Assembly: GCF_009720365.1 (NCBI RefSeq)
Contig: NZ_ML769312.1
Span: 868,001 to 932,000, forward strand
From: Catellatospora paridis
GTDB taxonomy: Bacteria; Actinomycetota; Actinomycetes; Mycobacteriales; Micromonosporaceae
Length of the DNA: 64,000 nucleotides
Direction: 5' to 3'
Below the pieces are notes generated by a model that ran no database searches, was not told the origin of the DNA, and was given only the letters and a program-made list of their open reading frames with translations. The position numbers and the translations under genes are program-made. Numbering within the stretch: the stretch's first letter is position 1; every line of letters starts with the position of its first letter. Of this stretch, positions 26,299 to 33,849 are shown one piece after another.

Positions 26299-26523
26299 TC
26301 ATCTCAGCCGCTTGGCGCACTCCTCAGCGACGAACGCCTGCAGGTCCGGGCCCATGGTCGCGGTCGCCCCCTCGGCGTTTTCCAGCCAGGACCGCTGTCC
26401 ATCGGTAAGCGTGATCAACAAGTCCTCACCGACGATTCCCTCGTCCAGCGCCACGCACCACTCATCGCGGTCCTCGCCCGATAACCCATCGTTCCACCAG
26501 GAGGACATGCTCTGCTCGTCCAT
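26299..26523 (-). CDS. Small hypothetical protein
   Basis: 74 residues from ATG 26523 (MDEQSMSSWWNDGLSGEDRD); a longer frame reaches 26619 but the extra part is Arg-rich and unlike a protein start. The product is acidic, soluble and without a recognised motif; Trp/Asp content and length resemble small immunity-like or regulatory proteins, but nothing specific supports that. It runs on the same strand as the DUF1963-like gene upstream (103 nt gap). Confidence 0.5.
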   Translation of the reverse strand: MDEQSMSSWWNDGLSGEDRDEWCVALDEGIVGEDLLITLTDGQRSWLENAEGATATMGPDLQAFVAEECAKRLR

Positions 26524-26625
26524 GGCCTCGACGTTACGACCCAGACCTGGGCACGCGGCCGAAAACGCGTGACTCCTGGGGTGCCGTGTCGGCCGCCTCC
26601 GGATACGCCAGCTCCCCACGCGCCG

Positions 26626-27636
26626 CTATTGGGAGTTCAGCCGGAACGGCGTGCCGGGGCAGCTCAGGCAGGCGAAGACGCGCAACGCGTCGTCCCAGCC
26701 GACGCTCACCCCGGTGGGCCGGTCCGCGTCGCGCCACCGGGGATCCGTCCATGACGGCTCGAGGTGGCTCTCCTGCTCGGTGCGCCAGGTGCCGCCGAAC
26801 GACTCGGCCGAGGTCATGGACAGCAGCAACGTCATCTCCCGCGAGCAGCCCTCGCAGGTCATCGGCAGCCGGTCGGTGCTGCCCCAGTTCGCGTAGCCGC
26901 CGGCCTTCCAGCCGCGCGCCTGCGACACCGCGTAGTACGACGGCTGCCCGAACTCGCGGCTGTCGTCGAAAGCGCGCACCTGGCTGCCGAGCGTCTCGGG
27001 CAGTTCCTGCCACCACGGATACTCGACGACCTGCTCCGGATGCAGCACGCAGGGGCGGGGGTGGAACATCTCATCCGGGACGACCGTCGGGGCGGGCGCG
27101 GGCGCCTGCGGCGCGGTGATCCCGGCCGCGCTCCGCCAGCGCAGCTGCACGGCCGGTCCGTACTGATCGCGGTCTTCGGGGTGCACGTGTGGGCACCACA
27201 GCACCTGCAACATGTCCGTTCCGGGCGGCAGCGGCAGGTCCGGCACATCCTGGGCGCGCAGCTGCGCCACCGGCAGCAGCGGGCTGGGCTCAGGCGCGGA
27301 CCGGTTCACGTGAGTGATCACGTGCGTGCCGGCTTCGTCGTGGTGGATGCCGATGAACCCGGGATACTGCACGGCCGTGCTGATCGGGTCGGATCGGCGG
27401 CCCAGCCGGGCCGCCTGCTCGGGCGAGATCGGATGCCGCTCCTCCACCCGGTGCGGTCGAGCGCACCGTGGCCACGGCTCGTCGGCAGGCCACAGCAGCG
27501 GCCCGCCCACATGGCTGCCGGTGATCGACGGCACGCCGGGCCGGGGATGCAGGCGCGTCGCGGTGCGAGCGTGCGCGGCCAGCCCCGGGAACAGGTGCGC
27601 GAGGTCCAGGCGCCGGGGCACAGACGTGAACGTCAT
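26626..27636 (-). CDS. DUF1963/YwqG-like protein with Cys pairs
   Basis: 336 residues. The N-terminus 'SITGSHVGGPLLWPADEPWP' and the segment 'LLPVAQLRAQDVPDLPLPPG' then 'TDMLQVLWCPHV' fit the DUF1963/YwqG fold. A C-terminal half holds CEGCSREM and CLSCPGTPF, four Cys that could bind zinc, an extra not typical of YwqG. No catalytic motif or signal peptide is seen. Function unknown. Confidence 0.6.
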   Translation of the reverse strand: MTFTSVPRRLDLAHLFPGLAAHARTATRLHPRPGVPSITGSHVGGPLLWPADEPWPRCARPHRVEERHPISPEQAARLGRRSDPISTAVQYPGFIGIHHDEAGTHVITHVNRSAPEPSPLLPVAQLRAQDVPDLPLPPGTDMLQVLWCPHVHPEDRDQYGPAVQLRWRSAAGITAPQAPAPAPTVVPDEMFHPRPCVLHPEQVVEYPWWQELPETLGSQVRAFDDSREFGQPSYYAVSQARGWKAGGYANWGSTDRLPMTCEGCSREMTLLLSMTSAESFGGTWRTEQESHLEPSWTDPRWRDADRPTGVSVGWDDALRVFACLSCPGTPFRLNSQ

Positions 27637-27694
27637 GGCCGGATGTTAGGCGCAGCGCCTGACAGGCACCGCGTCCTGCCCCGGCCTGGAGCCC

Positions 27695-28555
27695 TCACAC
27701 CGCGGCCAGCACCGCGGGGATCTCGTCGGCGAGCTCCCGGGCCAGGAAGCCTATCCGGCCGAAGCGCGGCGCCAGGCGCTGGGCGCTGCCCGCGTGGGCG
27801 TACGCCGCCCAGCATGCCGCCTGCGCCGGCTCCGCGCCCCGGCACAGCAGGCCCGTGACGACGCCGGCGCGCACGTCCCCGCTGCCGGAGGTGCCCAGGC
27901 CGCTACCGCCGGTCTGCTCCCACCAGGTCCGCCCGTCCGGGTCGGCGATGCGCCCGAACAGCGACACCACGGCCCGGTAGCGCTTCGCGATGCGCACCGC
28001 GACGTCCATCAGGTCCTCGTCGAGTTCGCCGCCGAGCAGGTACCTGGCCTCGTCGATGTTGGGGGTGAGCACGTACGAGCCGGGCCGGCCCGCGGTGAGC
28101 GACGGGTCCTTGCTGAGCGCGCCCAGCGCGTAGGCGTCCAGCACCACGGTGGTCTCCGGCCGGGTCGCCGCCAGCACGTGCCGCAGCACGGCGGCGGCGT
28201 GGTCGATGTCGCCCAGCCCCGGACCGACCGCCACGGCCGACGCCTGCCCGGCCAGTTCGGCCAGGCGGTCGGGCAGGGCACGGTCGGCGCCGGGCTCGGG
28301 CAGGTCGAGCACCAGCGCCTCGGGCACCTGGATGCTCAGCGCCGTGGCGGTCGACTCGGCCACCGCGAGCTGGAGCACGCCCGCGCCGGCCCGCAGCGCG
28401 GCGACCCCGGCCAGCAGCACCGCGCCGGGCGTGTGCCGGGAGCCGCCGACGATCAGGGCGGTGCCGCGGCTGTCCTTGCCTCCGGCGACCTCGGGCAGCG
28501 GCCAGTCGCGCAGCAGCTGCACGGTCACGATGCTGGGTTCAGACCGGTTCGGCAC
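27695..28555 (-). CDS. nnrD: ADP-dependent NAD(P)H-hydrate dehydratase
   Basis: 286 residues, a ribokinase-like enzyme that repairs hydrated NADH/NADPH using ADP or ATP. Signatures: 'ALIVGGSRHTPGAVLLAGVA', 'ALRAGAGVLQLAVAES', 'VLDAYALGALSKDPSL', 'VLTPNIDEARYLLG', and 'GTSGSGDVRAGVVTGLL' (the GTGDxLAG-like catalytic loop). The epimerase half (NnrE), often fused in one protein, is absent. The GTG start has GGAGGAGGG upstream and overlaps the preceding phosphatase gene by 17 nt, so the two are coupled. Confidence 0.87.
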   Translation of the reverse strand: MPNRSEPSIVTVQLLRDWPLPEVAGGKDSRGTALIVGGSRHTPGAVLLAGVAALRAGAGVLQLAVAESTATALSIQVPEALVLDLPEPGADRALPDRLAELAGQASAVAVGPGLGDIDHAAAVLRHVLAATRPETTVVLDAYALGALSKDPSLTAGRPGSYVLTPNIDEARYLLGGELDEDLMDVAVRIAKRYRAVVSLFGRIADPDGRTWWEQTGGSGLGTSGSGDVRAGVVTGLLCRGAEPAQAACWAAYAHAGSAQRLAPRFGRIGFLARELADEIPAVLAAV

Positions 28556-29261
28556 GCAGGCCCTCCTCCCGGGTCGGCGTGGTGTCCCGGGCCCGCAGGT
28601 GGGCGATGTCGTTGAACAGCTGCGGCGCGAGGCGGCCGGCGCCGTCGCGGGCCCATACGCTGACCGAGGTGTTCACGATCGCCGCGGCCCGGCTCAGGTC
28701 GAGCAGCCGCTGCTCGTCGAGGTCCTCGACCAGATAGCGGATGATCTGCACGACCACGTCGTGGGTGACCAGCAGCACCCGCCGGCCGTCGTGGTCGCGG
28801 CGCAGGTCGGTCAGCAGCATCCGGATCCGCAGCGCCACGTCCGCCCACGACTCGCCGCCCGGCGGCCGGTAGTAGAACTTGCCGAGCCGTTGCCGGCGTT
28901 CGGCCTCGGTCGGATGCAGCTCCTGCACGCCGCGGGCGGTGAGCAGGTCGAGGATGCCCAGTTCCCGGTCACGCAGCCGCTCGTCACAGGACATCCGCAG
29001 ATCGAGTCCGTCGGTCATGGCCTTGGCCGTGTCCACGGTGCGCAGGTAGGGCGAGACGAGCACCAGGTCGGGCTTCGGCAGGCCGGCCAGCCAGCCGTGG
29101 GTGGCGGCGGCCTGTTCCCGGCCCAGGTCCGACAGGGGCACGTCCGGGTCCCGCGGGGCGAGGTCCAGCCGCTGCGCTCCCGAACCCTCGGCGAGCAGGG
29201 CGGCGACGTTGCCGACGCTCTCGGCATGGCGTACGGCGCCCAGCCACTCCAACTCGCCCAT
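28539..29261 (-). CDS. Histidine phosphatase family protein
   Basis: 240 residues of the phosphoglycerate-mutase-like branch. The catalytic motif near the N-terminus is 'GAVRHAESVGNVAALL' (RHAES, His nucleophile), with 'PLSDLGREQAAATHGWLAG', 'VSPYLRTVDTAKAM' and a second His in 'RVLLVTHDVVVQIIRYLV'. The glycine of the common RHGE motif is Ala here. It may be a small-molecule phosphatase. It overlaps the NAD(P)HX dehydratase gene downstream by 17 nt. Confidence 0.85.
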   Translation of the reverse strand: MGELEWLGAVRHAESVGNVAALLAEGSGAQRLDLAPRDPDVPLSDLGREQAAATHGWLAGLPKPDLVLVSPYLRTVDTAKAMTDGLDLRMSCDERLRDRELGILDLLTARGVQELHPTEAERRQRLGKFYYRPPGGESWADVALRIRMLLTDLRRDHDGRRVLLVTHDVVVQIIRYLVEDLDEQRLLDLSRAAAIVNTSVSVWARDGAGRLAPQLFNDIAHLRARDTTPTREEGLRAEPV

Positions 29262-29331
29262 ATCTCCCCTTGTCCGCAGATGAGGTCACTGAGGTACCCG
29301 TCCGCTCGCCGTCGACACCTCTTCAGGTCCG

Positions 29332-29388
29332 TGATCATGAAGTTGTGCCGGGGACACGCCGTCGAACCGTGCCATAAGTTCATGATCA
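29332..29388. repeat. Long inverted repeat (TGATCATGAAGTTGTG family)
   Basis: Arms 29332-29347 and 29373-29388 match at 14 of 16 bases around a 25-nt centre that itself can pair in part. It lies between the start of the phosphatase gene and the end of the upstream SDR gene, so it may terminate the SDR transcript. Its AT-richer stem stands out from the 70%+ GC surroundings. Confidence 0.6.
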
Positions 29389-29402
29389 ACACGAGGAGTC
29401 GG

Positions 29403-30194
<792 letters not shown>

Positions 30195-30274
30195 CGGATC
30201 ATCATCGCAGCGGCACGCCCCTCACCAGGGAACATCCGGCCAAGGACGCGCCCGGTGGGGGTGGCCTCGCGGGC

Positions 30275-31744
30275 TCAGGCGTCGGCGGCGCCGCGCTGCT
30301 CGGCCGGTGACACCCCGACGCCCGGGCAGGGGCGTTCCAGGCTCTGCTGCTCGCGCAGGTGCGCCGGGGCCAGCCAGCGGGCCAGGTGGTATCCGGCGAT
30401 GGTGACTATGGTGCCCAGCGCGATGCCGCTGAGCTGGAACGTCGGGCTGAACACGAGCGAGGTGTCGCCGATCGCGATGATGATGCCCGCGGCCAGCGGG
30501 ACGAGGTTGATCGGGTTGCCGAAGTCGACCCCGTTCTCCTTCCAGATCTTCGCGCCGAGCAGGCCGATCATGCCGTACAGCACGACGGTGATGCCGCCGA
30601 GCACGCCGCCGGGAGTGGCCGAGATGACCGCGCCGAACTTCGGCGAGAAGCCGAACAGGATCGCCACGATCGCCGCGATGAAGTACGCCGCCGTGGAGTA
30701 GATCCGCGTCGCCGCCATCACCCCGATGTTCTCCGCGTACGTGGTGGTCGGCGAGCCGCCCACGGAGCTGGCCAGCACGGTGGCGACGCCGTCCGCGCCG
30801 ATGGCCTTGCCCATCACCGGGTTGAGGTCGCGGCCGGTCATCTCGGCGACCGCCTTGACGTGCCCGGCGTTCTCCGCGATCAGCGCGACCACCGCGGGCA
30901 GCACCAGCAGGATGAACGCGAACGAGAAGGCGGGGGCATGCCAGCCGGCGACCTCGTTGCCGTCCGCGCCGGTGCTGGTGTGCGGAGGGAAGCCGACCCA
31001 GGGCGCGGCGGCCACGCCGGACCAGTCGACCCGGTCGTGCGTGGTCGGCCCGCTCGCGCCGGGCAGCACCGAGGTGATCGGCCCGGCGACGCGGTCGAGC
31101 AGCCAGGACAGGAGGTACCCGAAGATCAGACCGAGGAAGATGGCGATACGGCCCACGAACCCGCGCGCGGCGACCGCGACCACGATGACGAACGTCATCG
31201 TCACCAGGGCCACCCACTGGTCCTGCGGCCAGTACACGGACGCCACGACCGGGGCGAGGTTGAAGCCGATCAGCATGACCACCGCGCCGGTGACCACGGG
31301 CGGCAGCACCGCGTGCAGCACCCGGAAGCCGAGCAGGTGGATGAGCAGGCCGACCAGCGCCAGCACCAGACCGGCGACCAGGATCGCACCGGTGACCTGC
31401 GCGGAGTCGCCGCCCTGGGCCCGGATCGCCGCCACCGCGCTGACGAACGAGGCAGAGGTGCCCAGGTAGCTGGGCACGATGCCCTTGACGATGAGCAGGA
31501 AGCAGATCGTGGCGACGCCGCTCATCATGATCGCCAGCTGCGGGTTGAGGCCCATGACGATCGGGAAGACGAACGTCGCCCCGAACATGGCCACCACGTG
31601 CTGCGCGCCGAGGCCGACCATGCGGGGCCAGGACAGCCGCTCGTCGGGCGCGACGACCTGACCGGGCGGCGGCGTCCTGCCCCCGTAGACCTCACGCCAA
31701 CCGAACACCGGCCACCCCACGCCCTCTCGAACCGCCCGGCCCAC
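30275..31744 (-). CDS. Uracil/xanthine permease (NCS2 family)
   Basis: 489-residue nucleobase transporter with about 14 hydrophobic segments. Motifs: 'GLGAQHVVAMFGATFVFPIV' in the first span, 'LGTSASFVSAVAAIRAQGGD', 'LVLPAVVALIAENAGHVKAV' with the NCS2 Glu, and 'GGSPTTTYAENIGVMAATRI' the substrate-binding NCS2 signature. UraA/RutG-like. The exact start is uncertain: GTG codons at 31744 and 31720 are both possible, the latter preceded by GAGAGG but at short spacing. No purine/pyrimidine pathway gene is next to it. Confidence 0.88.
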   Translation of the reverse strand: MGRAVREGVGWPVFGWREVYGGRTPPPGQVVAPDERLSWPRMVGLGAQHVVAMFGATFVFPIVMGLNPQLAIMMSGVATICFLLIVKGIVPSYLGTSASFVSAVAAIRAQGGDSAQVTGAILVAGLVLALVGLLIHLLGFRVLHAVLPPVVTGAVVMLIGFNLAPVVASVYWPQDQWVALVTMTFVIVVAVAARGFVGRIAIFLGLIFGYLLSWLLDRVAGPITSVLPGASGPTTHDRVDWSGVAAAPWVGFPPHTSTGADGNEVAGWHAPAFSFAFILLVLPAVVALIAENAGHVKAVAEMTGRDLNPVMGKAIGADGVATVLASSVGGSPTTTYAENIGVMAATRIYSTAAYFIAAIVAILFGFSPKFGAVISATPGGVLGGITVVLYGMIGLLGAKIWKENGVDFGNPINLVPLAAGIIIAIGDTSLVFSPTFQLSGIALGTIVTIAGYHLARWLAPAHLREQQSLERPCPGVGVSPAEQRGAADA

Positions 31745-31865
31745 GGACGCCGTCCAGCGGGGGGCTGATCACAGGATGCACCGCGGCCAGGGCCGCGCAC
31801 CGCGGGGCGCGCGGGCCGCGCCACGACTTTCCCGGTCTCCCCGCGCCTCCGGCGGCGCGGCCGCC

Positions 31866-33605
31866 TCAGAACGGCTCGCGCACCGGGTGGTCGTGCGACG
31901 CGCGGCGGACGGACAGCCACTGGGTCAGTGGGGCCAGTGGCTGCGGGTGGGCGAGGTGGTAGCCCTGGGCGTTGACGACTCCGAGCCGGGCCAGTTCGGT
32001 GAGCTCGGCGGCCGACTCGACGCCTTCGCCGGTGACCTGCATGCCGAGGCCGTGCGCGAGGTCGGTGAGCAGCTTGACGACGGCGTGGTCGCGCGGATTG
32101 TGCAGCATGCCGGAGACGAACGCCCGATCGATCTTGATGCCGTGGATGGCCAGGGTCGACAGGTATCGCAGGTTCGTCGACCCGGCGCCCATGTCGTCGA
32201 GGGTGAGCCACACGCCCTGCGCGATGAGCCGCTCCAGCCGCGGTCGGGCCGCGGCGAGGGTCTGCAGGTCCGCCTCCTCGGCCAGCTCCAGGCGCAGCCG
32301 TGACGGCGCCAGGCCGGTCTCGGCCAGGATCGCCTCGACCATCTCGTCAAAGGGTCCCGCCAGGGTGGGCGCGGACAGGTTGACGTTGACCCATTCCGGC
32401 GACCGGTCGCCCAGCGCCGCGTCCAGCCAGGCCAGGTCCAGGCAGGCCTGGCGCAGCACCCAGCGGTCCAGCGCCGGCAGGTGCCCGGCCCGCTGCGCGC
32501 CCGGCAGGAACCGGGCGGGCGCGAGCAGGCCCATGGTCGGATGCTGCCAGCGGACCAGCGCCTCGATCGACCGTACGGTACGGTCGCTGATCCGCACGAT
32601 GGGCTGGTAGTACAGCCGCAGCTCGCCGTGTTCGACGGCCTGGAGCACCGTGCGGTCGACGCAGTCGACGTCGCCGGGCAGGTTGGCCTCGACCCCGACG
32701 GCCAACTCCACCTGGTTGCCGCCGGCCTGCTTGGCCCGGTACATGGCCATGTCCGCCTCGCTGACCAGGGCTTGCGGGTCCGGCCGGTCACCGGACACCG
32801 CCACGCCGACGCTGGCGTACGGGCTCAGCGCCGGGTCGCCGCCGTCGTGCGCGGCGATGGCGTGCAGGCAGCGCTGCCCCAGCTCCTGTGCTTCGTCCTC
32901 GGCCGGGTCGCTGCGGCCCATCCGGGCCAGCACGGCGAACTCGTCGCCGCCGAGGCGCGCGGCGACCTCGCCGGGCCGCAGCGCATCGTGCATGTGCCGG
33001 CCCACCAGCGTCAGCACCGCGTCGCCGGCCTGGTGGCCGTGGGAGTCGTTGATGCGCTTCATGCCGTCGATGTCGACGAACGCCACCGCGACCCGGTCCC
33101 CCTCGCCGCAGGCGTCGGAGCAGGCCGCGGCCAGCAGATCGAGGAAGTGCGCGCGGTTGGCCAGGCCGGTGAGGTCGTCGCGTACGGCGCGGTCGGCGAA
33201 CTGGGTCGCCAGCTCGTCGAACAGCTGGGCCGCGGACAGCGTGCCCACGCCGCCGCCGGCGAGGTCGATGACCAGGTCGTCGTAGCGGTGGTCGGCCGCT
33301 CGCGTGCGCAGCTGGTGTGACGCCGCGGCCGCGGTGGTCGCGGCCGCCAGCCGCAGCGGCGACCAGTCGGCGATGGTGCCGACCGGACGTTGCGCCCACA
33401 GCAGCCGTCCGTAGCCGAAAGGACCCGACATGTTCTGGTCGAACCGGCTCCGCATGATCAGGCCCAGCCGGTCGCCGTCGGTGACGATCACCGCCGTCAG
33501 GTCGGGACGGGCACGAAACGCCGCCTCAAGGGACTCGCACGGGGTGTGCGCGTCCACCACGACCGCGGCACGCGCGAGCGTGCCGATGTCTCCCGTAACC
33601 GCCAT
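31866..33605 (-). CDS. GGDEF-EAL c-di-GMP turnover protein
   Basis: 579 residues from ATG 33605; GGAGG lies 5 nt upstream, so the GTG at 33611 (inside the Shine-Dalgarno) is rejected. The N-terminal ~115 residues look like a CBS-type or related sensory domain ('SLEAAFRARPDLTAVIVTDG'). GGDEF domain ~145-310: 'DDLTGLANRAHFLDLL', 'FVDIDGMKRINDSHGHQAGD', ARLGGDEF at ~219-223; the I-site is RPGE, not RxxD. EAL domain ~325-570: SIEALVRWQH, VNVNLSAPTL, LELAEEADL, LDDMGAGSTNLRYL (canonical DDFGTG is DDMGAG), IKIDRAFVSG, GEGVES. Both activities seem possible; which dominates cannot be told. Confidence 0.88.
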   Translation of the reverse strand: MAVTGDIGTLARAAVVVDAHTPCESLEAAFRARPDLTAVIVTDGDRLGLIMRSRFDQNMSGPFGYGRLLWAQRPVGTIADWSPLRLAAATTAAAASHQLRTRAADHRYDDLVIDLAGGGVGTLSAAQLFDELATQFADRAVRDDLTGLANRAHFLDLLAAACSDACGEGDRVAVAFVDIDGMKRINDSHGHQAGDAVLTLVGRHMHDALRPGEVAARLGGDEFAVLARMGRSDPAEDEAQELGQRCLHAIAAHDGGDPALSPYASVGVAVSGDRPDPQALVSEADMAMYRAKQAGGNQVELAVGVEANLPGDVDCVDRTVLQAVEHGELRLYYQPIVRISDRTVRSIEALVRWQHPTMGLLAPARFLPGAQRAGHLPALDRWVLRQACLDLAWLDAALGDRSPEWVNVNLSAPTLAGPFDEMVEAILAETGLAPSRLRLELAEEADLQTLAAARPRLERLIAQGVWLTLDDMGAGSTNLRYLSTLAIHGIKIDRAFVSGMLHNPRDHAVVKLLTDLAHGLGMQVTGEGVESAAELTELARLGVVNAQGYHLAHPQPLAPLTQWLSVRRASHDHPVREPF

Positions 33606-33783
33606 GGTCACCTCCGCCGATCCGGCAGCCGGCTTAGAAGGCTAGTCACGACCAGGCAAAACATCCACACCCATCGGTGTATGTGGCGATATGAGGCGCA
33701 GGTCACTTGCCGCGCCCCACCGGTCCGGCTCCGTCGTCCGGGACGGGTGGCACCCCGGCCCTCGCGGCTGCGCCATGACGCGA

Positions 33784-33819
33784 GTGGGCCGACCCGGCAC
33801 ACCGGCCGGGTCGGCCCAC
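33784..33819 (-). terminator. Strong terminator for the beta-helix gene
   Basis: Perfect 15-bp GC-rich arms 33784-33798 and 33805-33819 around a 6-nt loop, 31 nt beyond the stop of the minus-strand gene that ends at 33850. Confidence 0.85.
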
Positions 33820-33849
33820 GATCAGTCACCTACCTGTGGATCATCCAGG

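Noticed and set aside
30359-31768. 469-codon antisense frame opposite the uracil/xanthine permease
   Set aside because: Arg/Asp/His-rich shadow; the minus-strand frame contains NCS2 motifs and membrane spans.
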